Counted from the first letter of the stretch, positions 1 to 8,070 are shown. The stretch is DNA of 25,380 bases from an uncultured Lachnospiraceae bacterium (GCA_910584325.1 CAJTZH010000035.1:1-25380); one strand, 5' to 3'. Numbers and translations: made by a program. Notes: generated by a model not told the origin, from the letters alone.

Positions 1-744
1 TGTAATCGGCGTCTGTAATTCATGAGATACGTTAGACACAAATTCCCGTCTGGATTCGTCCAGCTTTGTCATACTGCCGAACAATTTATTAAATTCACCC
101 GAAAGTTCCGCTATCTCCGAGTACCCTCTCTCCGGCACCCGCTCGTGTCTTCCTTCCGAGAAGCGTTTAATTGCCTCTGAAATCATCTCCACCGGCTCTA
201 CAAGCATCGCAGAAAAAATAACGGCGATAACTACGATTGCAACCATCAGCAAGATACGGATAACATACAGCTCCGAAGACGTCTCTCCTACTGTCTGTAT
301 AAATTCATTTTCACCAACCTTCATCATGAGCAGTCCGATGATTTTGGCGCCGCTGTCATGGATTGGAACCATAATTTCCATCAGTCCGTCCCCGGACAAA
401 TAATTTGGTTCTTCGTAGACTCCCATCAGCCCGTTGATAACAGCATCGGAAATAATGGTTTTTCCCTCTTCAAAAACATAACTGTCATAGATAATGTTCA
501 TCTGGCTGTTGACCAGAAGAATACGCCCTCCATAGATACCGGAGAGCATAGTGATATCTTCTTCAAAAATAGGTGTCTTTGTGTCAATATAAGAATTACC
601 GGCTCCTATCTTACCCGCAATCTGATTGAGCTGCCCCCGAATATCGGTAGCGCGGTGTCTTAATGTAGTCTGCCGGAATGTAGAAATCACGCTGTGCTCC
701 ATGACAAGCATGGGCAGGATTCCCATGACAATAATCGCCGCCAT
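1..744 (-). CDS. Sensor histidine kinase, N-terminal 248 residues (runs off left edge)
   Basis: Reading leftward from ATG at 744 gives 248 uninterrupted codons to the window edge. The order is an N-terminal membrane segment (residues 3-15, or longer if the start is upstream), an extracytoplasmic sensor region, a second membrane segment (about 158-180), a HAMP-like stretch, and the start of a HisKA domain with H-box FVSNVSHELQTPIT; the phospho-acceptor His is residue 241. The ATPase domain is outside the window. The gene follows the response regulator in the same direction, so the two should form a two-component pair. The start is uncertain: the frame is open for 17 codons upstream of ATG 744, that stretch encodes a plausible membrane-anchor lead-in (YFFNSIRFRI), and no ribosome site precedes ATG 744. 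The signal sensed is unknown. Confidence 0.88.
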   Translation of the reverse strand, partial: MAAIIVMGILPMLVMEHSVISTFRQTTLRHRATDIRGQLNQIAGKIGAGNSYIDTKTPIFEEDITMLSGIYGGRILLVNSQMNIIYDSYVFEEGKTIISDAVINGLMGVYEEPNYLSGDGLMEIMVPIHDSGAKIIGLLMMKVGENEFIQTVGETSSELYVIRILLMVAIVVIAVIFSAMLVEPVEMISEAIKRFSEGRHERVPERGYSEIAELSGEFNKLFGSMTKLDESRREFVSNVSHELQTPIT

Positions 745-775
745 GATGCGAAAGCGGATACTGTTGAAAAAATAA

Positions 776-1471
776 CTATACCTGGAAATAATAACCTACC
801 CCCCACTTTGTATGAACATATGTAGGTTCTCCGGGATTTGGCTCAATCTTTTCCCGAAGCCTTCTCACATGCACGTCGACCGTTCTCACATCACCCGGAT
901 ATTCGTATCCCCAGACAAGATTTAAAAGATTCTCTCTGCTGTAGACCTTACCCTGATTCTTAACAAGCAGTTCCAGCAAATCAAACTCCTTCATTGTCAG
1001 ATTGAGAACTTTGCCGTCCACCAAAAGGCTTCTGTTTTCAAAATCAAAACAAAGCCCTGCAACACTATATTCATTCTTATTTTTCTTTTCTTTTCTGTGG
1101 GAACCCGACTGATTACGCCGCAAAATTGCCTTCATCCGTGCTTTTACTTCCAATATATTAAACGGTTTGGTAATATAATCGTCCGCTCCGTTCTCAAAAC
1201 CAAGAATCTTGTCCATGTCATCGCCCTTTGCTGTCAGCATAATGACAGGCACATCCGAAAACTCCCTAATCTGACGGCACACATCCATTCCGCCAATCTT
1301 AGGCAGCATTAAATCCAGAAGAATCATATCATACTGATTCTCCGCCGCTTTCTTTAACCCTTCTTCTCCGTCATAAGAACAGTCCACCTGATACCCTTCC
1401 TGTTCCAGACTGAACTTAATCCCCTTAACAATCAATTTCTCGTCATCTACCACCAGTATTTTTTCGTTCAT
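776..1471 (-). CDS. OmpR/PhoB-family response regulator
   Basis: A 231-residue two-domain regulator. The receiver domain (about 1-115) has the acidic pair VVDDE, phospho-acceptor D53 in LLDLMLP, T80 and K102 in TKPFN. The C-terminal winged helix (about 130-231) has the family ending WGYEYPGDVRTVDVHVRRLR and GVGYYF. It should be phosphorylated by the kinase just downstream and act as a DNA-binding transcription factor. I chose ATG 1471 because AGAGG lies about 8 bases upstream and the protein then begins MNEKILVVDDE. An in-frame ATG at 1492 that overlaps the comEA stop would add seven residues. The layout comEA-regulator-kinase suggests one transcript. Regulon unknown. Confidence 0.93.
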   Translation of the reverse strand: MNEKILVVDDEKLIVKGIKFSLEQEGYQVDCSYDGEEGLKKAAENQYDMILLDLMLPKIGGMDVCRQIREFSDVPVIMLTAKGDDMDKILGFENGADDYITKPFNILEVKARMKAILRRNQSGSHRKEKKNKNEYSVAGLCFDFENRSLLVDGKVLNLTMKEFDLLELLVKNQGKVYSRENLLNLVWGYEYPGDVRTVDVHVRRLREKIEPNPGEPTYVHTKWGVGYYFQV

Positions 1472-1488
1472 ACTCTCTACCTCTGCAG

Positions 1489-2118
1489 TCATACGCAGAT
1501 GTATTCCTTTATCTTGGCAAACGCCGCCTCCTTTATTCCTGAAATCTTCATAATATCCCTGATATCCTGAAACAAACCATTCGTCTCGCGGTACTGTATG
1601 ATTTGTTCCGCTCTGCTCTCGCCGATTCCCGGAAGGCTCATAAGCTGTTCCTTCGAGGCTTTATTGATATTGACAAGCCCGTTCGTCACCCCGCTTGCTT
1701 CTGCCGCCAAAAGCTCCTGTTCCCCGGCTTCTTCCACTGACGGAACGTAAATCCGTTCTCCGTCGGAAAGCACGCCCGCCATCTCAAGAAACTCCGTCGT
1801 ACCGTCTTTTGTAACGCCGCCTGCCGCTTCAACCGCCAGGAACCGTCTGCTGCCCGCAGGAAACGTATAAACGCCGGCATTGTGTACATGCCCGCACACA
1901 TAAACGTAAATGAGTTTTTCGTCTTTTTCGGCATTCCCCTTATCCTGCACTGCATCAGGCGAAGAGACCGTCGTTTCTTCATGCGTGAAACAATCGTCTG
2001 TCATCTGAAAATAATCCCCGTCAGAACCATTGTCCTGATTTTGATAAACAAAGTAGGCGATTCCCAAAACAATGAAAATCACTGCGCTTATTAAATATTG
2101 TATTTTTTTATTATGCAT
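1489..2118 (-). CDS. comEA: ComEA-type competence DNA-binding protein (SLBB + helix-hairpin-helix)
   Basis: 209 residues. An N-terminal membrane anchor (about 9-26) is followed by a low-complexity linker, an SLBB domain (about 70-130: YVYVCGHVHNAGVY, then ERIYVPS), and a C-terminal ComEA-type helix-hairpin-helix domain (NINKASKEQLMSLPGIGESR). This is the standard ComEA layout. The family binds incoming double-stranded DNA at the outer face of the membrane during transformation. TGGAGG precedes the ATG by about 8 bases. No comEB or comEC is visible here; instead comEA leads into a two-component system. Whether the organism is transformable cannot be judged. Confidence 0.9.
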   Translation of the reverse strand: MHNKKIQYLISAVIFIVLGIAYFVYQNQDNGSDGDYFQMTDDCFTHEETTVSSPDAVQDKGNAEKDEKLIYVYVCGHVHNAGVYTFPAGSRRFLAVEAAGGVTKDGTTEFLEMAGVLSDGERIYVPSVEEAGEQELLAAEASGVTNGLVNINKASKEQLMSLPGIGESRAEQIIQYRETNGLFQDIRDIMKISGIKEAAFAKIKEYICV

Positions 2119-2163
2119 TCAGCAAAACCTCCAGACTAAATGCATAAACCCCTTTACTGTTTT

Positions 2164-2192
2164 ATTTTATCGAAAATGAGTGGAAAATACAA
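2164..2192 (-). promoter_or_regulatory. Sigma-A-type promoter for comEA operon
   Basis: Minus strand -35 TTGTAT (2187-2192), 17-base spacer, -10 TAAAAT (2164-2169), ending about 45 bases before the comEA start. This is close to consensus and correctly placed. Confidence 0.6.
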
Positions 2193-2222
2193 TAGGGATT
2201 TTTATTTTCCGCCGTTTATTCA

Positions 2223-3152
2223 TTATAGTTCGCCCTGTGCCAACAGATTGTCTTTTCCCATACCGCATACGAACGGATTCGAATCATAAAGATAACAAAA
2301 ATCCAAAAAATCAGAACGCTGCTTTGGATTCTTCATTATCTTTACAAGTAATTCATTCGGAAGCGTTCTCGCATATGCGCCGGGTCCCGCCAGTTTAATT
2401 TCTTTAACGCCAAACTGTTTTAGTATCGTTTCTAATTCATCCGGCATAAAAGTATATGTGATACACCACGGAGTCCCCCCGTTTTCATACGCGGCGATTT
2501 CACTTTTCCCTCCCATTAACCCGTCATTCCACAGCTTCATAACAGCTTCTTTGTCAAAGCGAAACGCTTCGATTGCATTCGCCTTATTTTTGATGCACCA
2601 TTTGACAAACGGGTCATCACAGTTTTCATCTAATATGAATTGATTTTTTTGTATGGGATTCGCCAGGTACGGAAGATATCCTAAACGGCTTGAAACGCTT
2701 ATCATAATTCGTTTACAGCATATCCGTATCAATTCTCCAATAACCTGTTTTTGATTAGGATAGGTATAGGAAACTGGCGCGTCAAAAGAAATCACCATAT
2801 CAAAGGATTTATCGTCAAACTCTTTCAAATCCTCCAACGCCCCCTTCACAAAAGTTATTTTGTCAAGGACGCCTTCTTTTTCAGCTAATTCCTTTGCTTT
2901 CTCTATCATAGACTGTGAAATATCAAAATGCGTAACGTTGCAGCCGTGTTTAGCAAGCAGAATGGAAAATCTGCCACATCCCGCACCGCCGTCAAATACA
3001 TTTTTTATTCCGTCTAAGTGAGAAAGGAGTTCCTTTTCAATATGACTTTTTTGGATAATGTCATCAATAAACGTTTCCTCTCTGTGACTTTCAAGTTCTC
3101 CTTTATCCGGCATATTCCACAGGCGCTCAGATATTTTTCTGCTATAATCCAT
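2223..3152 (-). CDS. Class I SAM-dependent methyltransferase
   Basis: 309 residues. A Rossmann-type methyltransferase core has motif I VFDGGAGCGRF (52-62), the acidic end of strand 2 in HFDIS (D77), and a later acidic/aromatic strand FDMVISFDAP. The C-terminal half (about 165-309) contains WCITYTF and a substrate-capping region I do not recognise. It transfers a methyl group from S-adenosylmethionine; the substrate (small molecule, lipid or RNA) cannot be told. GGAGG lies 10 bases before the ATG. It sits downstream of a mini-ORF and two inverted repeats that may control it. It is probably not part of the Bce operon, since a TTGACA box overlaps the kinase stop codon. Confidence 0.85.
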   Translation of the reverse strand: MDYSRKISERLWNMPDKGELESHREETFIDDIIQKSHIEKELLSHLDGIKNVFDGGAGCGRFSILLAKHGCNVTHFDISQSMIEKAKELAEKEGVLDKITFVKGALEDLKEFDDKSFDMVISFDAPVSYTYPNQKQVIGELIRICCKRIMISVSSRLGYLPYLANPIQKNQFILDENCDDPFVKWCIKNKANAIEAFRFDKEAVMKLWNDGLMGGKSEIAAYENGGTPWCITYTFMPDELETILKQFGVKEIKLAGPGAYARTLPNELLVKIMKNPKQRSDFLDFCYLYDSNPFVCGMGKDNLLAQGEL

Positions 3153-3225
3153 AAATCAGTATCCTCCGGTTATAATAATTGCCCGATTGTCTGACATCAT
3201 TCTGTCATTTCTTTTATTTAGTGTA

Positions 3226-3276
3226 TCACACAACAATGCGTCCGCATTGTTTACAGTGCTGTGCCATTGGTGCCAT
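3226..3276 (-). CDS. Possible 16-residue leader peptide upstream of the methyltransferase
   Basis: A mini-ORF encoding MAPMAQHCKQCGRIVV. It has one of the strongest ribosome sites in the window (AAGGAGG at 3285-3291, 8 bases before ATG 3276). It ends with TGA about 70 bases before the methyltransferase start. The peptide carries a Cys-X2-Cys pair like one half of a zinc ribbon. Its codons for K-Q-C-G-R-I-V form a perfect 9-bp inverted repeat (3232-3251). It may be a regulatory leader, a tiny metal-binding peptide, or the remnant of a truncated zinc-ribbon gene. Being so short, it needs translation evidence. Confidence 0.4.
   Translation of the reverse strand: MAPMAQHCKQCGRIVV
3232..3251 (-). 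repeat. Perfect 9-bp inverted repeat inside the mini-ORF
   Basis: AACAATGCG, 2 bases, CGCATTGTT. In RNA it would form a stem whose inner pairs open to make a loop. It lies within translated codons, so ribosome position on the mini-ORF would decide whether it folds. No U-run follows on either strand, so a simple terminator is unlikely. Confidence 0.6.
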
Positions 3277-3304
3277 AGATCGGACCTCCTTATCATTTCT
3301 CTGA

Positions 3305-3352
3305 CTAATCTAAATTCTGATTTTAGATTAGCCGTAAATGCAGACTTGTCAA
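3305..3352 (-). promoter_or_regulatory. Promoter/operator candidate for mini-ORF and methyltransferase
   Basis: A perfect -35 TTGACA (3347-3352, minus strand) overlaps the upstream kinase stop codon. Where the -10 should be lies a perfect 10-bp inverted repeat CTAATCTAAA - 7 bases - TTTAGATTAG (3305-3331). No good -10 is seen at 17 bp; TAATCT at 16 bp or TCTAAA at 19 bp are weak. Repressor or activator control is plausible. The alternative is a weak hairpin terminator for the Bce operon, but no U-tract follows. Confidence 0.45.
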
Positions 3353-4377
3353 TCCATTTCGTCGCTCTTTTCCTCAATCAGCGGAAATTCTATCCGCATT
3401 GTAAAGCCCGCTCCCCATACGGACTCTGCCCGAAGCGTCACGTTTAAGTCGTTCGCCATTTCTCTTGCAAGATACAGCCCCATTCCCGTCGCCTTCTTCC
3501 TGTCGCTCCCTGAGTCTCCGGTAAATCCCTTTTCAAAAATATACGGAAGGTCGCACGCCTTCACGCCTGTTCCGTTATCCCGGACGGTCAGCGTATACGC
3601 CCGCAAAGACTTTTGCGCAGTAAAATACAGCCGCGGTTCTTTCCCTGCGTATTTTACCGCGTTACTGACAACCTGTCCAAGCAAAAAGTGGATTCCTCTC
3701 CTGTCGGTATAGACGGTACCGTCCTCCACAGAACACATCACGCTAAACTGCTTTTCCTCCAGCAGCGGACGATATTCCTCCAGAATATCCTCAATACATG
3801 AGTTTAAATCAACGGTTTCAAACAGATAGTCTTTCGTCTCCCCTTTTAACCGCGCGTAAAACAACATCTGCTCCACCGATTCCTGTATGCGGCTTCTCGC
3901 GTAATCCAGTTTAAACCGTACTTCTTCGGGAAGTTCTTCCCGCCGGTTATCCAAAATCATCGTGACAAGAGACAGCGGAATTTTTATCTCATGCGCCCAC
4001 AGCTCGACATATTCCTCGTAATCGCAAAGATGCAGCTGCGCCTGGCTGTACTGATTCTGTTTTTCACGCAATACCTCTCCCAGTATACAAACCGCGTCTT
4101 TTTTTGAAACGTCCAAAACTCCCGAAAGCAGTTCTTCATGCTCTTTGTCCGGCGTCTCCAAAAATGAAAGAAACGCCTGCTTCCTTCTTTTATCCCGTGC
4201 CCTGATGACAACGCAGATAACAGAAAATAACAAAACCGTCGCCAGAAAAATAACCGGAACAAGCGCGGCAAACGCCGCCGCGTTGGCAAGCCACAAAAGC
4301 GCCGCAAAGAATCCGTCCACGACAAAAAGAAGAACCAGCCAGAAAGCATTTGCCTGCATTATCTGTTTATATCTCAT
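3349..4377 (-). CDS. BceS-type intramembrane-sensing histidine kinase
   Basis: 342 residues. Two closely spaced membrane helices (about 11-32 and 36-58) with almost no external loop are the hallmark of intramembrane-sensing kinases, which read the state of a partner transporter rather than a ligand. The phospho-acceptor H129 is in ELWAHEIKIPLS. The ATPase domain has an N box (VVSNAVKYA), G1 (VRDNGTGV), an F box and G2 (GMGLYLAREMA). AAGGGGG lies six bases before the ATG, and the start overlaps the regulator's 3' end by 11 bases. As the last gene of the ATPase-permease-regulator-kinase operon, it should be controlled by the BceB-like permease and phosphorylate the adjacent regulator. Confidence 0.92.
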   Translation of the reverse strand: MRYKQIMQANAFWLVLLFVVDGFFAALLWLANAAAFAALVPVIFLATVLLFSVICVVIRARDKRRKQAFLSFLETPDKEHEELLSGVLDVSKKDAVCILGEVLREKQNQYSQAQLHLCDYEEYVELWAHEIKIPLSLVTMILDNRREELPEEVRFKLDYARSRIQESVEQMLFYARLKGETKDYLFETVDLNSCIEDILEEYRPLLEEKQFSVMCSVEDGTVYTDRRGIHFLLGQVVSNAVKYAGKEPRLYFTAQKSLRAYTLTVRDNGTGVKACDLPYIFEKGFTGDSGSDRKKATGMGLYLAREMANDLNVTLRAESVWGAGFTMRIEFPLIEEKSDEMD

Positions 4378-5053
4378 CGCAGTCCCCCTTTTTTATCAGT
4401 TGATACCCGATTCCCCTTACGGGCACAATCTGCTGCCTCATCGAAAATCCATTCATCGTTTTTTTCAGTCTCGTCAAATTGACCTGCAGTGCGTTTTCGT
4501 CTATAAATTCCGTCGTTCCCCACAACGCAAGGCACAGCTCGTCTTTCGCGACCACCCGGCCAGTGCTTGTTAAAAATACCTCGAGCAGCCTGCCCTGATT
4601 TTTCGGAAGGACACTCGACGTATTATTGATATAAAGCGTGTACGTCTGCCTGTCCAGTAAAAATCCGTCTCCCTCCAGCAGATTTGCCCTGCCCTCGTAC
4701 CGTTTTATCACATTGGAAACACGCGCGAGAAGCCGCTCCTTCCCGCACGGTTTCGTAAGATATTCGTCCGCCCCGAGATTTAAGGCGTTTAATTCATCGC
4801 GAAGGGCGTCCCTTGATGTCAGAACCAGTATGGGAAACGCACTTTTTTTCTTTAACTCACGACAGATTTCAAACCCGCTCTCCCCAGGCAGATTCAAATC
4901 CAGAATCACCAAATCCGGCGACAATTCCAAAAGCTGTTCTCCTACATGCTCAAACCGGCTGATTTCACTGACCGCATAGCCTCCCTTTGTCAGCATCCGC
5001 GCCAGTTCTTCCCGTATCATTTTTTCGTCTTCCACAACGGCAATCTGCTTCAC
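4367..5053 (-). CDS. BceR-type OmpR-family response regulator
   Basis: 228 residues. The receiver domain has VVEDE, phospho-acceptor D52 in ILDLNLPG, T79/S80 and K101 in LTKPCG. The C-terminal winged helix carries LALWGTTEFIDENALQVNLT and VRGIGYQL, typical of BceR relatives. The start is GTG at 5053, with GGAGG seven bases upstream; it lies 18 bases past the permease stop. It should activate the transporter genes of this operon when a peptide antibiotic is present. I could not identify a convincing binding site upstream of the ATPase gene. Confidence 0.92.
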   Translation of the reverse strand: MKQIAVVEDEKMIREELARMLTKGGYAVSEISRFEHVGEQLLELSPDLVILDLNLPGESGFEICRELKKKSAFPILVLTSRDALRDELNALNLGADEYLTKPCGKERLLARVSNVIKRYEGRANLLEGDGFLLDRQTYTLYINNTSSVLPKNQGRLLEVFLTSTGRVVAKDELCLALWGTTEFIDENALQVNLTRLKKTMNGFSMRQQIVPVRGIGYQLIKKGDCDEI

Positions 5054-5071
5054 GTAAGTTCCCTCCGCAAT

Positions 5072-7126
5072 TTATTCTTCCCTTTTCGGCATCATCAACG
5101 TTAAAAGATAACGGCTGCTCAAGCGTTTTACTGCAGCAATATAAATACATTCTATCACAAAAAGCAGTAAAATCATAGCCGCGGAAACTATCATCAGCTC
5201 CGCGATATTTCCGCGGTTTTGTGAAGACAAAATGCCGGAAAACAGAGAACGCACTCCGAACATGCTGCTGACAAGCGAGACAGCAATCGGCAGTCCGAAA
5301 AACCAGTTGATCTGTTTTTTTGCCGCGCTGCATATCGTCTCATACGCCGCGCCGAGATGAACCAGCGTGACATATCTTCTGCTAACCTTTTGCTGTCCCA
5401 TTAAAAACTGTACGCCAAGAATTGTATTGGCAATCACCAGAAAAATAACGGCAAGATAAATCGTGATATAGCTGGAGGCAACCACATAAAACAACTGCCG
5501 CCCCATGTTCTGCAGATAACTTTCATAATGAATCCCTGTTGTACCCAGCCGCTCATTCATTGTCAAAATCGCGTTCATCAGCCCCATTCCCGAAACCGCC
5601 TCCTTATCCAGAATACCGTTAAGATAAGCTTCACCATCGCCCTTTGTATAATATAAAAACGCATCGTCCGGTATAATTAACGCAAACGATAATGAAATCG
5701 CGCGGTCCGTAACAATATCTGTCTTTTGCACGCTTCCCGTCAGGTGCCACTGCTCCCCGTCAAGCAGTACTTCCGGTCGTGTTTTCAACACTTCGTTCAT
5801 TATGCGCTCCCGCTCATAACCAGTAAACTCTTTATCCATATAAACCGCCATCTCATGTTCGCCAAGCTCCACAAGCGGCAGTCCCGCCGCGGATAACAGC
5901 TTGTTATAGCCGCTTTGTGAAATCAGATACGGATACGACTCATATCCTAAATTATTTATAATCACATCCCGTTCCACTGACTGCGGCATAGCGGATAACG
6001 CCTCAAAAACAGTATCCATCTGAAACGCGTTGTCGTAATCATCTGTTGTCCGTATATGCCCTATCCTGATTTCAAACAGCTCCGAAAAGTTAGAGGCAAG
6101 TCCGCACGTTTCGAGCGTTTCCCTGATATTTTCAGTACTGCTTTTGTATTCATAAAATGTATAATCCAGTACATGCGTTTCAGCCTTTCCCTGAACCCGC
6201 GCGATGGATACGCCCGCCCCGAAACAGCAAAGCGCGGCTAACATCAGCAGAGACGCTACTGCCAGCAATGTCCGGCGGTGAATCACATTTTCCTCAATCT
6301 GACGGAAATTGAATATATGAAGCTGACGTGTTCTGCCGTGTTCTGCCAAAAATCCAATCACGACGCGAAGACCGTAAAACAACAGAAACGTTCCCATAAG
6401 TCCCAGTATGACGGTCAGCCCCATCGTGCGGATAGAACGCCACGCGCCGCCGCTGATTGCGGACGCATATGCCCACGCGAGACAGCCAATCCCCAGGATT
6501 AACGCGGAAATATACACCAATACAGGTTTTTGTTTTTTTACCTCCTGCGTTTTATCGTTGAGCAGACTGCCAATTTGCGACTTCGCGATTTTGCCGCTCA
6601 GAATCAGAAACGCCGCAAATTTAATTGCGATAAACCCTGCCGCCGTGGCTAAAACAGCCTCTGCGGAAAATGAGAAAGAATGTCCGACTATTCCCATACC
6701 CACAAGTCTTGCCGTGACAAGGCTTATCAGCTCTGAAATTAAAACGGCAATGGGAATCCCAATCAAAAGCGACACCATACTGCTTTCCAAATCTTCCATC
6801 ATCAGCATGGCAAACAGCTTTTTACGGCGCATTCCCATCATCAGGCACACGCCGAACTCATGCCTGCGTCGTTCGAGCTGAAATTTACTCGCGAAATAAA
6901 TCAGAAAAAATAAAAGAAACAACGTCATTCCGAAAAAAATCGGAACCATGCCCATCAATTTATTTACCGCGTCACTTTCCATCCGTTTCAGAAAAATCAT
7001 CACGTCCTGACGAGGAAATGAAAGCAGTACATAAAACGCCACAATCGATACCAGCAGGGAAGCAAAAAACAAACCGTTTTCCTTTCTGCTCCTTTTGCTG
7101 TTGCGCACCGCTAATTTAAATAACAT
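5072..7126 (-). CDS. BceB-type ABC transporter permease
   Basis: 684 residues with ten predicted membrane segments and a large extracytoplasmic domain (about residues 305-530) between segments 7 and 8. That is the defining BceB topology within the FtsX-like permeases. Such permeases free cell-wall precursors from peptide antibiotics such as bacitracin or lantibiotics and signal to the partner kinase. I chose ATG 7126 because GGAGGAGG lies 8 bases before it; a GTG at 7132 is only two bases from the same site. The 5' end overlaps the ATPase gene by 11 bases. The external domain, which sets drug specificity, is the least conserved part, so the ligand cannot be predicted. Confidence 0.93.
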   Translation of the reverse strand: MLFKLAVRNSKRSRKENGLFFASLLVSIVAFYVLLSFPRQDVMIFLKRMESDAVNKLMGMVPIFFGMTLFLLFFLIYFASKFQLERRRHEFGVCLMMGMRRKKLFAMLMMEDLESSMVSLLIGIPIAVLISELISLVTARLVGMGIVGHSFSFSAEAVLATAAGFIAIKFAAFLILSGKIAKSQIGSLLNDKTQEVKKQKPVLVYISALILGIGCLAWAYASAISGGAWRSIRTMGLTVILGLMGTFLLFYGLRVVIGFLAEHGRTRQLHIFNFRQIEENVIHRRTLLAVASLLMLAALCCFGAGVSIARVQGKAETHVLDYTFYEYKSSTENIRETLETCGLASNFSELFEIRIGHIRTTDDYDNAFQMDTVFEALSAMPQSVERDVIINNLGYESYPYLISQSGYNKLLSAAGLPLVELGEHEMAVYMDKEFTGYERERIMNEVLKTRPEVLLDGEQWHLTGSVQKTDIVTDRAISLSFALIIPDDAFLYYTKGDGEAYLNGILDKEAVSGMGLMNAILTMNERLGTTGIHYESYLQNMGRQLFYVVASSYITIYLAVIFLVIANTILGVQFLMGQQKVSRRYVTLVHLGAAYETICSAAKKQINWFFGLPIAVSLVSSMFGVRSLFSGILSSQNRGNIAELMIVSAAMILLLFVIECIYIAAVKRLSSRYLLTLMMPKREE

Positions 7127-7889
7127 TTGCACTGCCTCCTCCCATACAAGCTACAACATTTACAATTCTCTCATAAAAAGACGTTCTCGACTCTCCTGGC
7201 ACATCTCTCCGCAGTTCATGGAACAGTTCCCCGTCGCGGATAAATAAAATCCGTTTACAGAAACTTGCCGCGCTGCAGTCATGCGTCACCATGAGAATCG
7301 TCGTGTCTTCGTCCTCGTTCATGCCCGCGAGTTTTGTCATCAGCGTATTGGCGTTTTTTGAGTCAAGCGCGCCCGTCGGCTCATCCGCAAGAACCATCGA
7401 CGGATTTAAAATCAGCGCCCTTGCCGCCGCGATTCTCTGTTTCTGCCCGCCGGACATCTGCGCCGGAAACTTATCAAGCACCTCCTCAATCTCCAGATAG
7501 GACGCAAGCCGCGATAACCGCTCGCCGCTCTCCTTTTCTGAAACATTGTGGATAGACAGCGGCAGTAAAATATTCTCCCGTCCGGTCAGGTTATCCAGTA
7601 ATTCAAAATTCTGAAAAAGATACCCTATCTTCTTCCCGCGGTACTCGGCAAGCGCCGCCCCTTTTAAATTTTGTACCGGCGTCTTGTCCATCAGAATTTT
7701 CCCGCTGTCTGCCGAAATTACCGTGGCAATGCAATTTAACAGCGTCGATTTTCCCGAACCGCTGCTGCCCATGATTCCAAGAAATTCCCCCTTCATGACC
7801 TGAAACGAAATTCCGTTTAACGCCGTGGTACGGTTCGCGGCTCTCCCGTAAACCTTTTTTAATGCTTCCACTTCTAAAATTGGTTCCAT
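7116..7889 (-). CDS. BceA-type ABC transporter ATPase
   Basis: About 257 residues. Walker A is GSSGSGKST, the Q-loop is LFQNFELL, the signature is MSGGQKQR, Walker B is MVLADEPTGALDS, and the H-loop is MVTHDCS. It is a MacB/BceA-type ATPase and powers the adjacent permease. Two ATGs compete. The one at 7889 is nine bases from GGGAGG and is preferred; the one at 7895 is only three bases from it and adds two residues. It is first in the operon, followed by permease, regulator and kinase. Confidence 0.93.
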   Translation of the reverse strand: MEPILEVEALKKVYGRAANRTTALNGISFQVMKGEFLGIMGSSGSGKSTLLNCIATVISADSGKILMDKTPVQNLKGAALAEYRGKKIGYLFQNFELLDNLTGRENILLPLSIHNVSEKESGERLSRLASYLEIEEVLDKFPAQMSGGQKQRIAAARALILNPSMVLADEPTGALDSKNANTLMTKLAGMNEDEDTTILMVTHDCSAASFCKRILFIRDGELFHELRRDVPGESRTSFYERIVNVVACMGGGSANVI

Positions 7890-7928
7890 TTTCATTGACC
7901 TCCCATTTTTCTTTTTCCCTCTGAAACC

Positions 7929-7937
7929 ATACTAGCA
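7929..7937 (-). promoter_or_regulatory. Extended -10 candidate for the Bce operon
   Basis: Minus-strand TGC-TAGTAT about 40 bases before the ATPase start. No good -35 lies at the normal distance (only GTTTTA/TTTTAT), which suits an activator-dependent promoter. A nearby TTGACC is only 10 bases away and cannot be its -35. Confidence 0.35.
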
Positions 7938-8042
7938 TATGGACGGTCAAAATAAAACTTACAGTGAATGAAATGTTTCCGCTGGCTTCACTGCCCGCCG
8001 GTGATACACTTTCCCCGTTTTGTCTCATTTTTTCTTATGCTA

Positions 8043-8070
8043 TTGACTTTTTACCGCTTGCTGATACAAT
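8043..8070 (+). promoter_or_regulatory. Strong promoter now driving a pseudogene
   Basis: -35 TTGACT (8043-8048), 16-base spacer ending in an extended TGA, -10 TACAAT (8065-8070). It lies 76 bases before the ATG of the broken hydrolase and is divergent from the Bce operon. Confidence 0.6.

Noticed and set aside
3156..3377. 73-codon minus-strand open frame overlapping the kinase 3' end
   Set aside because: It has no ribosome site at its start, covers the inverted repeats and mini-ORF in another frame, and shows no family features. The 16-codon mini-ORF with AAGGAGG is better supported.
7945..7950. TTGACC as the -35 of the Bce operon
   Set aside because: It lies only 10 bases from the extended -10 and cannot form a normal promoter with it.
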